DNA of 64,000 nucleotides, taken from the NCBI RefSeq assembly GCF_000153765.1, contig NZ_DS022295.1, forward strand, positions 876,887-940,886. The letters run 5' to 3'. This DNA is from Mariprofundus ferrooxydans PV-1. GTDB lineage: Bacteria; Pseudomonadota; Zetaproteobacteria; Mariprofundales; Mariprofundaceae. This document shows, one piece after another, positions 35,999-45,533 of this stretch (its first letter is position 1; each line of letters opens with the position of its first letter). Both the position numbers and the translations under genes were made by a program. The notes beneath the pieces are model-generated. The model searched no databases, was not told the origin of the DNA, and saw only the letters and a list, made by a program, of their open reading frames with translations.

Positions 35999-37300
35999 TT
36001 AGTTCAAAAAGTGTACATCACTCTCTATGTTAAAGCGGGATGCATCGGCAGGCCCCATACGTACAACCAGATCAAGTACATCATCATCGGCCCGGCTCGA
36101 CAGAATAGAACCATGCGCATGACAGTAGGCCAGAGAGCGTCCATCACTGATCGCCAGCCGCAAATGCAGCTCATGCATATCCCGCTGCAGCCAGGAGCCG
36201 AGCAAATCAGTCAGCTCATCCAACCCTTCACCGGTCAGTGCCGATATGGCCAGTCTTGATGTCGTGATGCCCTCGCCATGGAACGAGGCAAGCTCCGGCA
36301 CACGGTCTTTTTTGTTCAGAATCTCAACCACCTGTGGCGCCCCATCACCCACCACACCGAGCTGTTGTAATGTGTCATGTACTACTTTGGCATGTTCCGC
36401 CTGCATCGGATCGGATGCATCCCGAACATGCAGTATCAGATCAGCCTCTATCACCTCTTCCAGTGTCGCCCGGAAAGCATCCACCAGCTCATGCGGCAAC
36501 TCCTGCACAAAACCCACGGTATCAGAGAGCATCAGACGCAGTCCCCCCGGCAGCTCCAGCAAACGCAGCGTCGGATCAAGCGTGGCAAACAACTGATTCG
36601 CCACAAAAACATCGGAGGTGGTCAGCCGGTTAAACAGCGTCGATTTACCTGCATTGGTATAGCCGACCAGCGCCACGGTCGGAATATCCTTGCGCTGCCT
36701 GCCCGATCGCTGCGTGGCGCGCATACGCTTCACTTTCGCCAGGTCCCGTTCCAGTGCGCCGATACTGTTGCGGATCATGCGCCGATCCAGTTCGATCTGG
36801 CGCTCGCCCGGACCGCCCATAAAACCGAAGCCACCACGCTGCCGCTCCAGATGCGTCCAGCTGCGCACCAGTCGTCCCAGTTGATAGTTCAGGCTGGCTA
36901 ACTCCACCTGCAGCACACCTTCACGAGTGCGGGCACGCGCCGCGAATATCTCCAGAATCAAGCCGGTCCGATCGACCACCTTGGCATTCCATGCCGTTTC
37001 CAGATTACGCTGCTGCACAGGTGACAACGGGTGGTCAACAAACACCACATCCGCCTCAAGTATCTCGACCTGCCGCGCAATCTCCTCGACCTGCCCCTGA
37101 CCCAGCAGGGTCGCAGCGGCGGCTTTACGCACAGAGAGCCGCTGTGAGGCGACAATCTCACAGGCTGCCGCACCTACCAGCAGGTCGAACTCTTCCGCGC
37201 GGGCCTTCCACAACTGTTCACCAAGCCTGCGACTGACCAGCTCCGGATGCACGCTGATCACCCGATCCGGCTCTTCCGCCAGCTCCCATTCGCCACTCAT
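35999..37300 (-). CDS. hflX: Ribosome-associated GTPase HflX
   Basis: HflX splits stalled ribosomes under stress. The 433-residue protein has an N-terminal nucleotide-binding domain (ADVVFVDHPLSPVQQRNLE), a helical linker with RLVRSWTHLERQRGGFGFMGGPGE, and the GTPase domain (G1 GYTNAGKSTLFN, G3 DTVGFVQELP, G4 NKKD). It follows miaA after a 67-base gap. In many proteobacteria hfq stands between the two; here there is no room for it. Confidence 0.96.
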   Translation of the reverse strand: MSGEWELAEEPDRVISVHPELVSRRLGEQLWKARAEEFDLLVGAAACEIVASQRLSVRKAAAATLLGQGQVEEIARQVEILEADVVFVDHPLSPVQQRNLETAWNAKVVDRTGLILEIFAARARTREGVLQVELASLNYQLGRLVRSWTHLERQRGGFGFMGGPGERQIELDRRMIRNSIGALERDLAKVKRMRATQRSGRQRKDIPTVALVGYTNAGKSTLFNRLTTSDVFVANQLFATLDPTLRLLELPGGLRLMLSDTVGFVQELPHELVDAFRATLEEVIEADLILHVRDASDPMQAEHAKVVHDTLQQLGVVGDGAPQVVEILNKKDRVPELASFHGEGITTSRLAISALTGEGLDELTDLLGSWLQRDMHELHLRLAISDGRSLAYCHAHGSILSSRADDDVLDLVVRMGPADASRFNIESDVHFLN

Positions 37301-37367
37301 TGCGCCGCCCTGCTTCTGTTTGTGCTCTCAACATCCATACTTGTCACCATCCGATTGCCCGCATCCA

Positions 37368-38279
37368 TCACGACTGCAACGCCTGCCGCAACAGCGGCGC
37401 CATCGATGCCGCATCGGCATGCACGGCCGTTGCCGTCTGATGGGAAAACCATGTTACCTGTCGCTTGGCATAACGACGCGTGGCAGTAATCCCCTGTTGC
37501 ACCGCTTCTTCCAGCGAGCAGTCGCCCTGAAGGTGGTTAAGCAGCTGGCGATAACCAACCGCCCGCATGGCCGGGTGCGTATCAGGCAACTCCAGCGATG
37601 CCAACCAGCGAACTTCATCCAGCCAACCCATATCCATCATGCTCTGAAAGCGATCGCCAATGCGCTGGCGCAAACGCTCACGTTCCACATCCAGCACAAA
37701 GACCGGGCAAGCAACCGACTCCACGCCGGAGGGTCGTTGCTGCCAGACGCTCAGCGGAGTTCCGGTACTCTCGTTAACACACAGTGCACGCATGATGCGC
37801 TGGCTGTCACCCGGTTTGAGTACAGCGGCAATGGCCGGATCCTTGTGCAGCAGCAACTGGTACAGTACCGCCGTTCCCGCTTCCCGCTGCAGTGATTCGA
37901 AGCGGGCGCGCACCAGCGGATCTTCCGGCGGAATATCCGCGAAACCTTCCAGTAACGCACGCAGGTATAATCCGGTCCCACCGACTATCAGCGGCGTTTT
38001 ACCCGTCGCGTTCTGCTCACGGATGCAGTCTGCCGTTTCCCGAGCCCAGCGGGCGGCCGAATAGTGATCGGGCAGATCGCAGCAGTTGAGCATGGCGTGC
38101 GGCACCATGGCCATCTCGGCCGCAGTCGGTTTGGCTGTACCGATATCCAGACCGCGATAGACCTGCATGGAGTCACAGGAGATAATCATGCAGTCATGCT
38201 CTGCAGCCAGCGATAGTGCCAGCGCCGATTTACCCGTGCCGGTTGCGCCCATCAGGGCGACGGCATGCAAACCACTCAT
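37368..38279 (-). CDS. miaA: tRNA dimethylallyltransferase
   Basis: MiaA adds the isopentenyl group to adenosine-37 of tRNAs reading codons that start with U. The 303-residue protein has the P-loop GATGTGKSAL, the CDSMQVYRGLDIGTAKP stretch, and LIVGGTGLYLRALLEG. Its start overlaps the stop of the Kef-type antiporter gene (ATGA). Confidence 0.97.
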   Translation of the reverse strand: MSGLHAVALMGATGTGKSALALSLAAEHDCMIISCDSMQVYRGLDIGTAKPTAAEMAMVPHAMLNCCDLPDHYSAARWARETADCIREQNATGKTPLIVGGTGLYLRALLEGFADIPPEDPLVRARFESLQREAGTAVLYQLLLHKDPAIAAVLKPGDSQRIMRALCVNESTGTPLSVWQQRPSGVESVACPVFVLDVERERLRQRIGDRFQSMMDMGWLDEVRWLASLELPDTHPAMRAVGYRQLLNHLQGDCSLEEAVQQGITATRRYAKRQVTWFSHQTATAVHADAASMAPLLRQALQS

Positions 38280-39541
38280 GACTGACGCGGCCCGTCGCTG
38301 TTTATTTCCCGCTGTCGCCCCATCTCCCTCTCCAGTTGCGCCTGCAACAGCATCTCGCGCATCGTTTCCTCCTGGCCCGCATCCTCCATGATTCGTGTCT
38401 CATTATGCAGCAACAGCCGTACGGCCAGCATCCACAACGGACTGAACATCAGACTCATGGCAATCACGGCCATCGCCATCTGATGTCCTTCCGAGTCCAA
38501 CAGCCCCAGTCCCAGTCCCATCGAGGCGAGCAGAAAGGAGAACTCACCAATCTGGCTAAGCAGACCACCGGTCAACAGGGCCATGGCCCATGTTTCGCCC
38601 AGCATACGCAGAATCACGGCATTGATACCGGAGTTAACGATAAACACCACCAGCGTCATCATCACCAAAAGACCGAGATGGTCACCGACAAAATCCAGGC
38701 TGACCAGCATACCGACCGACATAAAAAAGATAGCAACAAACACGACATAAAGCGAGCGAAGATGCTCCTCAACCCATTCGGATTGTTCGGATGCATGCAG
38801 GATCATGCCGGCCAGAAAAGCGCCGAATGGCGCCGACAGGCCGATCTCGGCGGTCAGCGCGGCACCGGAAAAACAGAGCAGCAGGCCGAGCATGATCTTC
38901 TTGTCCAGCGACTGCTTCAATGCCACCGGAAAGCGCAGCTTGGGTCTGCGCATCAGCCAGACCACCAGCGCCAGCAACAGCACGCCACCGGTCACCTGAA
39001 TACCGACATGCATCGGGTTAAACTGCTCTTCCCCGCCGACTATACCGAGCACAATCATCATCGGCACAATCGCCATATCCTGCACCAGCAGAATACCCAG
39101 CGCATTCTGGCCGAAGGGCATCTCCAGCTCATCGGCATCCTTGAGCAGGGTCAGCACCACAGCAGTGGAGCTCATACTGATCAGAAATCCGAACAACAGC
39201 CCGGCCTTCCACGACCAGCCGAACAGCCATGCCACCGCCATGCAGACGCCCACACTGAGCATAATCTGGGCAAGCGTGCCAAGTACGGCTATGCGCCAGC
39301 CGGCAATCAGCCGCGGCAGTGATACCTCCATTCCGACAAAGAAGAGCAACATGATCACACCCAGCTCGCCCATATGGGTCAGCAATGTGCGGTCGCTGAT
39401 CAGCCCGAAGCCGGAAGGACCGGCAATAATACCGGTGATGATATAGGCCACGGCAGCCGGAATACGTAACGAGCGCAGCACAAAAGCAAACAACAGCGCG
39501 CAACCGATCACGGCGACCAGGGCCAGCAGCACCGAGTTCAT
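38276..39541 (-). CDS. Kef-type (CPA2) cation:proton antiporter without RCK domain
   Basis: This 421-residue membrane protein has about 12 helices of the CPA2 fold: LRIPAAVAYIITGIIAGPSGFG near the start, then GVIMLLFFVGMEVSL, SMSSTAVVLTLLKDADEL and GLSAPFGAFLAGMILHAS. It lacks the TrkA-N/RCK nucleotide-sensing domain that KefB and KefC carry; the C-terminus is a short charged helix (LLQAQLEREMGRQR). It probably exchanges K+ or Na+ for protons. The frame opens 31 codons earlier inside mutL, but the ATG at 39541 gives the family N-terminus. Confidence 0.9.
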   Translation of the reverse strand: MNSVLLALVAVIGCALLFAFVLRSLRIPAAVAYIITGIIAGPSGFGLISDRTLLTHMGELGVIMLLFFVGMEVSLPRLIAGWRIAVLGTLAQIMLSVGVCMAVAWLFGWSWKAGLLFGFLISMSSTAVVLTLLKDADELEMPFGQNALGILLVQDMAIVPMMIVLGIVGGEEQFNPMHVGIQVTGGVLLLALVVWLMRRPKLRFPVALKQSLDKKIMLGLLLCFSGAALTAEIGLSAPFGAFLAGMILHASEQSEWVEEHLRSLYVVFVAIFFMSVGMLVSLDFVGDHLGLLVMMTLVVFIVNSGINAVILRMLGETWAMALLTGGLLSQIGEFSFLLASMGLGLGLLDSEGHQMAMAVIAMSLMFSPLWMLAVRLLLHNETRIMEDAGQEETMREMLLQAQLEREMGRQREINSDGPRQS

Positions 39542-39551
39542 ACCCAAACCA

Positions 39552-41360
39552 TCAATCCTGCCTGCCGAACAGACGGTCCAGCTCATTGAGCGAGAGCCGC
39601 ACATAGGTCGGTCGTCCGTGGTTACACTGGGCAATATTGGGTGTGCGCTCCATCTCTCTCAGCAGCGACAGCTGCTCCTCATGCGAGAGCCGGCGGCCGG
39701 ACTTGATCGAGCCCTTGCAGGCACGATTACCCAGCCAGCGCTCCAGTACCCGCGCTCCGCCACTACTGCCTGCCTCATGATCGACACCGATCAGTCTGCA
39801 ACTCTCGACGAGTTCGGTTACCATCTCTACCAGCGCCTCGCCCCCCAGCATGGCCGGCACCGAACGAATCAGAAACGATTGATCACCCGCCGCCTCAATA
39901 TCCACGCCAAAATGGTGCAGGGCAACGGCATGGTCATGCAGCCAGGCAGCAGCCTCGCCGTCCAGCGTCAGCGCCTCAGGCGTCAGCAGCATCTGTGTGG
40001 CGATATCGCCACCGGCCAACTGCGCCTTCAGTTTTTCATAGGTCATCCGCTCATGCGCTGCATGCTGATCAATCAGCACCACACCGCTATCGGTCTGGGC
40101 GAGAATATAACAGCGGTGAATCTGGGCCAGCGGATACCCCAGATCGAGCCGTGCTGTTGCATCATAAACCTGCCCGGACTCACGCACCTCAGGCGGAGAA
40201 AACAACATGCGCGTCATTTCCGCAGGCATCCGCTGCTGACCTGTTGCCCGATAGTCGCCGGAAGAAAAACGCGGCATACCGCCGCCATCCTGTCCGCCGT
40301 TAAAAGCGGGCAGACCCGTTGAGCGTTGCATGGCCTGCAGGGCAGGCTCTCCTGTCGTAGATGACACCGAATGACCCATGCGCTCAATACCGGCACGTAC
40401 ACAGGCCACAATGCCTGCACGCACGGTTTGCGGCGATTTGAAGCGGACCTCGCGCTTGGCAGGATGCACATTCACATCGACATCGGCCGGATCGATCTCC
40501 AGCCGCACCACAGCCACCGGATAGCGGTCGTGGAACATGACATCCCGGTAGCCGGCTCGCAATGCGGCAATCAGCTGTTTGTCGCGGATCACCCGGCCAT
40601 TGACCAGAAACATCATGCGGGTTGAATCGCGATGATGAAAGGTCGGCAGCCCCAGCCAGGCGCTAATCTGCATCCCCTCATGTTCGATACGCTGTTCGAC
40701 ACTGTTATCGGCAAAGCCCTGCCCCATCACCGCCTGCACCCGCGCCTGCTCATCCTGCAGGGCAAACTCAAAGCGCGTGCGTGCGTCCAGCTCCAGTCGC
40801 ATGGCAACACCCGGATTGGCCAGTGCCAGCTCACGGAACGTATCAACAATGGCTGATTCTTCGGTCTTATCGGTGCGCATGAAATGCAATCGGGCCGGGG
40901 TATTGAGGAACAGGTCCAGCACTTCAATGCGCGTGCCCTTGCGCGGAGCGGCAGGCTTCACCACCGTTTCCCCACCGCCGTCCACACGCACCTCAACCCC
41001 CTCGCCATCGCTTGCAGTCTGCATGCGGAAGCGGGATACCGAGGCGATTGATGGCAGCGCCTCACCACGAAAACCATGGCTGGCGATCCGGTGCAGATCT
41101 TCCGATGATGCGATCTTGCTGGTGGCATGGCGCTGCAGGGAGAGTTCGGCATCGGCCGCACTCATGCCGTAGCCGTTATCATCCACCTCAATGCGCTTCT
41201 TGCCGGCACCGGCAATACGCACGACAACGCGCGTGGCACCGGCATCGATACTGTTTTCGATCAGCTCTTTCATGGCCGATGCCGGCCGCTCGACCACTTC
41301 ACCGGCGGCAATCTGGTTCGCCACCTGTGGCGAGAGTATGTGAATCAGTGGATCAGACAT
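39552..41360 (-). CDS. mutL: DNA mismatch repair protein MutL with endonuclease motif
   Basis: MutL couples mismatch recognition to strand incision. The 602-residue protein has the GHKL ATPase motifs (AAGEVVERPASAMKELIENS, DAGATRV, DDNGYGM, ATSKI, GFRGEALPSI). The C-terminal half contains DQHAAHERMTYE (about 427-438), which fits the DQHA(X)2E(X)4E endonuclease signature, so this MutL probably nicks DNA itself and MutH is not needed. The start at 41360 (MSDPLIHIL) has a weak ribosome site; an adjacent ATG at 41363 is equally possible. Ten bases separate it from the antiporter gene. Confidence 0.96.
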   Translation of the reverse strand: MSDPLIHILSPQVANQIAAGEVVERPASAMKELIENSIDAGATRVVVRIAGAGKKRIEVDDNGYGMSAADAELSLQRHATSKIASSEDLHRIASHGFRGEALPSIASVSRFRMQTASDGEGVEVRVDGGGETVVKPAAPRKGTRIEVLDLFLNTPARLHFMRTDKTEESAIVDTFRELALANPGVAMRLELDARTRFEFALQDEQARVQAVMGQGFADNSVEQRIEHEGMQISAWLGLPTFHHRDSTRMMFLVNGRVIRDKQLIAALRAGYRDVMFHDRYPVAVVRLEIDPADVDVNVHPAKREVRFKSPQTVRAGIVACVRAGIERMGHSVSSTTGEPALQAMQRSTGLPAFNGGQDGGGMPRFSSGDYRATGQQRMPAEMTRMLFSPPEVRESGQVYDATARLDLGYPLAQIHRCYILAQTDSGVVLIDQHAAHERMTYEKLKAQLAGGDIATQMLLTPEALTLDGEAAAWLHDHAVALHHFGVDIEAAGDQSFLIRSVPAMLGGEALVEMVTELVESCRLIGVDHEAGSSGGARVLERWLGNRACKGSIKSGRRLSHEEQLSLLREMERTPNIAQCNHGRPTYVRLSLNELDRLFGRQD

Positions 41361-41424
41361 CATTTCGGGCCAAAAACTGCGGCACATCACGCTCCGGGTT
41401 CAGAATGGCCCCAAGCCTGCGCAG

Positions 41425-41438
41425 ATTGACCCCGCTAG
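41425..41438 (+). repeat. Dispersed intergenic repeat, partial copy 4
   Basis: ATTGACCCCGCTAG matches the left half of copy 2 at 12440 and the bases just before it (ATTGACCCCCGCTAG), then diverges. It lies in the 193-base gap between the GFA gene and mutL. Confidence 0.4.
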
Positions 41439-41553
41439 TCCACATTCACGGCATGCGGATTTATCAGTGACTGAGTAGCCGCCGGAGAACTGCGCTGGAG
41501 ATGGTGCCAAACCTTTGTCCCCGTCCGCCTCTTGAATAACGCCCGCAACGTTG

Positions 41554-41991
41554 TCAGCTGCCGGTATTTAGATGCACCAAGTCTATGAGTTCGGTCAGGG
41601 TTGGCATGGAATCATATTGTGCGAGTTCTTTAGGGATCAGTTTATCCCACGATGCTTTCGAGCCGACACATATATGGGCAATGATCTCCAGCGGTTCGGA
41701 ATCATCCAGTGCACCGGCCGGCACCCAGACGTAGGGCCGATCCCTGAACCGGTTGGGAACAACCGCACCGCACACCGAACAGAAGTCGGAACGAAAACCT
41801 GACTCTTTCACGTAGGAAGAGATATTTTTCTGCCCGCTTAACCAGGAAAAGTTACCTTTGGCTACAATCATACCGGTATTGGAGGCGCTACCGCCCTGTT
41901 TGCGGCAGATTGAGCAGTGGCACTGATAGAGTCCGGGCAGGCTGCCTGTAACTTCAAAAACTATCGCCCCGCAAATACATTCACCACGCAT
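41554..41991 (-). CDS. GFA-family zinc protein
   Basis: This 145-residue protein belongs to the GFA (glutathione-dependent formaldehyde-activating enzyme-like) family. It carries the zinc-binding cysteines: CICGAIVFEV at the start, CHCSICRKQGG at about 24-34, and CSVCGAVVPNRF at about 71-82. Most members have no proven catalytic role, so formaldehyde metabolism should not be assumed. It is transcribed alone. Confidence 0.9.
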   Translation of the reverse strand: MRGECICGAIVFEVTGSLPGLYQCHCSICRKQGGSASNTGMIVAKGNFSWLSGQKNISSYVKESGFRSDFCSVCGAVVPNRFRDRPYVWVPAGALDDSEPLEIIAHICVGSKASWDKLIPKELAQYDSMPTLTELIDLVHLNTGS

Positions 41992-42260
41992 CCCTGTCCT
42001 CCTCTGCCCTCTATCATGCGGCCAGTATAGCAGGTCTTCAATATTGCTCTAAATCCTCTAAATCATGAGAAACGACAAATTTACCACTGAGCAGTGTTGC
42101 ACTGTAAATACCCCCTTCCTTTCATCCGGGGATTAGTTCGGCTATTCTCCAACAGTCATGAAAAAGGACTCTTGCCGGGAAAACTGCGCAACAACAGCTG
42201 CCGAGCAGTGCAGTAATACGGGTCTGTTGCCTTTTTACCGCCAACTGAGGACACACAAGC

Positions 42261-44939
42261 ATGGATAAGACGAACGAACCACTGCGCATACTGATGCTTG
42301 AGGATCTCCCATCCGATGCGGAGCTGGCAGAGAATATGTTACGCAACACCGGCATGGCATGCACCACGCTACGGGTCGATAACCGTGCGGACTTTGAGCA
42401 GGCGCTCGATGCCTTCAAGCCCGATGTTGTTCTCACCGACTACAGCCTGCCGACCTATAGCGGCCGTGAAGCGCTGAAATATGTGCGCAGCACACAGCCT
42501 CAGACTCCCGTGATTATCGTGACCGGGGCGGTGGGCGATGAAGCAGCCGTGGAACTACTCAAGCTTGGGGCAAGGGACTATGTGCTCAAGAGCGGACTGG
42601 TTCGACTTGCACCCGCGATCGAACATGCGTTATCCGAGGAGAAAGCCATCCGCAGTCGCAAGCAGACCGAACAGGTCATCCGCGATGAACAGCATTTTTC
42701 CGACATGCTGATTCGTAGCATGCCGGGTGTCTTCTTTCTGCTGGATCAGCAAGGCAGCCTTATACGGTGGAACCGGAACCTGATGGAGTTGAGTGGCCGC
42801 ACTGCAGAAGAGATGGCTTCAGCCAGCGCACTGGATTTCACCCATGAAGAGGACAAGCCGCTGATCGTCAGCAAGATCAGAGAAGCTTTAGAAACAGGTC
42901 ATGCCTCGGTCGAGGCACGTTTGCTCTTGAAGGAAGGTGTTCGACTTTATGATTTTAACGGTTTCCGGATCGAAACCCCGCACGGGCCGAGTATTATTGG
43001 CATTGGCACCGACATCACCGAACGCAAGCAGACCGAGAAAGAGCTTCTGAAAGAGAAAAGACAGGCCCAACAATATTTTGATATTGCCGAAGTCATGATG
43101 GTTGTGCTTGATACAAAGGGACATATCACGCTTATCAACAAGAAAGGCTGCCAGACTCTGGGCTATACAGAACAGGAGATGATTGGCCGGAACTGGTTCG
43201 AGTTGTGTATCCGCGAAGATATGCGGCAAGAGGTTCAGGATGTATTCCATCAGATCATGGCCGGAAATATCGAAGTTGTTGAATATCATGAAAACGTAGT
43301 CCTTACCAAAAGCGGCACGGAGCGCACTATTGCGTTTCACAATGCGCCTGTTATCGACGAAGGCGTACCCACAGGCATCATCTCTTCAGGCGAGGACATT
43401 ACCGAACGCAAACAGAGCGAGAAGTCGCTCAAAACGTCCAGGGATCTGCTCCAGTCCGTCGTGGAAACCGCTCCGGTCCGCATCTTCTGGAAGGATAAAG
43501 AGCTGTGCTATCTGGGCTGCAACAATCGTTTCGCTCAGGATGCCGGTCTCTCCTCTCCGGACGAATTAACAGGTAAAACAGATTTCGACATGGGCTGGAA
43601 GGATCAGGCCGAGTTATACCGTGCCGCAGACCACGCCGTGATGGAGTCGGGCAAACCCCAATTGGGTTTTGAAGAGCCGCAGACCACGCCGGATGGCAAC
43701 ACGATCTGGCTGCGCACCTCCAAGGTACCTCTGCGAGATGCGGACAATGAGGTCATCGGCATTCTTGGGCTCTACGAGGACATCACCGATGAGAAACGGG
43801 CGCAGGATTCGCTGCGCCGTCTTAACCGGGCACTGCTATCGCTTTCGGCATGCAACCGGGCTCTGGTGCATGCCGAAAGCGAAGAGCAATTGTGGCAGCA
43901 GGTGTGCCGGGCCATTGTCGAGCAAGGTCAATATCTGCTGGCATGGGTTGGCTATATGCAGCAGGACGAGGTCAGGAGCGTCAAACCGATGGCCTCCTAT
44001 GCGGTCAAGCCCGGCTATGTCGAAAGCATTCAGGTGAGTTGGGCGGATGTGCCGGAAGGCCGGGGGCCGATTGGCACTGCACTGCGTAGTGGCAAAGCAC
44101 AGTATGCTCAGAACATTGCACATGATGCGACCATGCATCCATGGTGTAAGAAAGCACTGGCCTACGGATATCAGGCCAGTATCGCACTGCCCCTGTTCGA
44201 CAGGGGCCAAGTCTTCGGCGTCCTGACCATCTATGCTGCAGAAGCCGACGCCTTCAATGTCGATGAGATCGCCTTGCTGGAGGAGATCGCCGGGGACCTT
44301 GGTTTTGGCATCAACGCCCAGCGCACTCAGGTTGCACACGAACAACACACAAGACTGCTCCATGAGAGTCTGGAACAATCTATCCAGGCCATTGCTGATA
44401 CCGTAGCCGCCCGCGACCCCTACACTTCCGGCCATCAGCGGCGCGTTGCCGAACTGGCAACGGCCATCGCCGGTGAGATGGGCTTGACGAAAGATCAAAC
44501 CCAAGGCATCCATCTTGCGGCCTCCATTCACGATCTGGGAAAAATCCAGATTCCGGCAGAAATCCTTGCCAAGCCGGGCAAACTCACCGAACTGGAGTAC
44601 CAATTCATCAAACAGCACCCACAATCCGGATACGACATTCTGAAAGATGTGATATTCCCATGGCCGATCGCCGACATCATTCTCCAGCATCACGAAAAAC
44701 TGGATGGCTCGGGTTACCCGCACGGACTAAAAGGCGATGCCATCCTGCTTGAGGCACGCATCCTCTGTGTGGCCGATGTGGTCGAGGCCATTTCATCGCA
44801 TCGTCCCTTCCGTCCGAGTCTCGGGTTGGAAGCGGCACTGGCGGAGATCAACGACAAACGCGGCACGCTGTTCGACCCCGCAGCGGTGGATGCCTGCACC
44901 CGTCTGTTTCGCGAACATGATTACAAAATGCCAAATTAA
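42261..44939 (+). CDS. REC-PAS-PAS-PAS-GAF-HD-GYP cyclic-di-GMP phosphodiesterase
   Basis: The 892-residue protein begins with a receiver domain (1-125; acidic E14/D15, phospho-acceptor D60 in VVLTDYSLP, K110), followed by three PAS domains (about 145-265, 275-395, 400-520), a GAF domain (about 540-690) and a C-terminal HD-GYP domain. The HD pair is in ASIHDLGKIQ (about 757) and the GYP loop in HHEKLDGSGYPHGL (about 810-823), so it should be an active phosphodiesterase that lowers cyclic-di-GMP. No membrane segment, so it acts in the cytoplasm. A hemerythrin gene follows after 12 bases, which suggests joint oxygen-linked control. Confidence 0.95.
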   Translation: MDKTNEPLRILMLEDLPSDAELAENMLRNTGMACTTLRVDNRADFEQALDAFKPDVVLTDYSLPTYSGREALKYVRSTQPQTPVIIVTGAVGDEAAVELLKLGARDYVLKSGLVRLAPAIEHALSEEKAIRSRKQTEQVIRDEQHFSDMLIRSMPGVFFLLDQQGSLIRWNRNLMELSGRTAEEMASASALDFTHEEDKPLIVSKIREALETGHASVEARLLLKEGVRLYDFNGFRIETPHGPSIIGIGTDITERKQTEKELLKEKRQAQQYFDIAEVMMVVLDTKGHITLINKKGCQTLGYTEQEMIGRNWFELCIREDMRQEVQDVFHQIMAGNIEVVEYHENVVLTKSGTERTIAFHNAPVIDEGVPTGIISSGEDITERKQSEKSLKTSRDLLQSVVETAPVRIFWKDKELCYLGCNNRFAQDAGLSSPDELTGKTDFDMGWKDQAELYRAADHAVMESGKPQLGFEEPQTTPDGNTIWLRTSKVPLRDADNEVIGILGLYEDITDEKRAQDSLRRLNRALLSLSACNRALVHAESEEQLWQQVCRAIVEQGQYLLAWVGYMQQDEVRSVKPMASYAVKPGYVESIQVSWADVPEGRGPIGTALRSGKAQYAQNIAHDATMHPWCKKALAYGYQASIALPLFDRGQVFGVLTIYAAEADAFNVDEIALLEEIAGDLGFGINAQRTQVAHEQHTRLLHESLEQSIQAIADTVAARDPYTSGHQRRVAELATAIAGEMGLTKDQTQGIHLAASIHDLGKIQIPAEILAKPGKLTELEYQFIKQHPQSGYDILKDVIFPWPIADIILQHHEKLDGSGYPHGLKGDAILLEARILCVADVVEAISSHRPFRPSLGLEAALAEINDKRGTLFDPAAVDACTRLFREHDYKMPN

Positions 44940-44951
44940 AGGAGGTGGACT

Positions 44952-45383
44952 ATGCAAGACCAGGTATGGCAACTGGAGTGGAATGACAAACTGAGCGTCG
45001 GCATTGACGACATCGATGTCGAACACCGGCATTTCATCGAACTGATCAACGGTCTGAACCGGGCCATTCTCGACCGCATGGATATAAGCGAGATAAGACG
45101 TCGCATGCAGCTGATCCTGGACGACGCGGCACAGCATTTCGCTCACGAGGAAGCCCTTTTTGCTGCATGGCACTATCCCGATGCCGATGAGCATGCCAAA
45201 TATCATCGTCAGGCAACTGCGGCATTCCAGGAGATTATGGCCAGACTTTCAGACAAACACACGGAATCCGAATGGATAGAGGCCGGACTGAAAGTGAAAC
45301 AGCTTCTGGTGGAGCATCTGATCACGGAAGATATGAAGTATCGTGATTATTTCAAAGCCCATAAGCAGGCAGCAGCGTCATGA
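44952..45383 (+). CDS. Bacteriohemerythrin
   Basis: This 143-residue single-domain hemerythrin has all diiron ligands: H in DIDVEHRHF, HxxxE in HFAHEEALF, HxxxH in HAKYHRQ and HxxxxD in HLITEDMKY. It binds oxygen reversibly and may store, deliver or sense it. It has an excellent ribosome site (AAAGGAGGTGG) 12 bases after the HD-GYP gene, so the two are surely one transcript. Confidence 0.95.
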   Translation: MQDQVWQLEWNDKLSVGIDDIDVEHRHFIELINGLNRAILDRMDISEIRRRMQLILDDAAQHFAHEEALFAAWHYPDADEHAKYHRQATAAFQEIMARLSDKHTESEWIEAGLKVKQLLVEHLITEDMKYRDYFKAHKQAAAS

Positions 45384-45483
45384 GAACTCTTGGCCGGATA
45401 CGCCAACGAAGCAGACAGATGCAATACCGAAACAGTTTTTCAGCCCCTTGGTTTCCGTATGCTCCGGAACCACACGCACTACA

Positions 45484-45501
45484 GAAGGTGAAGTGACCTT
45501 C
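45484..45501 (+). promoter_or_regulatory. Palindrome GAAGGT / ACCTTC before cytosine deaminase
   Basis: Six-base arms with a six-base gap, centred about 41 bases before the cytosine deaminase start. A related palindrome AAGGTGACCTT lies before the next gene (46007-46017). The two could be binding sites for one regulator, or chance. Confidence 0.25.
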
Positions 45502-45533
45502 AACCTTACTTTGCATCTAACATGGAGAGAAAC

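Noticed and set aside
42061-42260. Possible cyclic-di-GMP riboswitch before the HD-GYP gene
   Set aside because: I could not find the conserved core of the known cyclic-di-GMP riboswitch classes; only short unrelated palindromes (such as CACTGAGCAGTG) are present.
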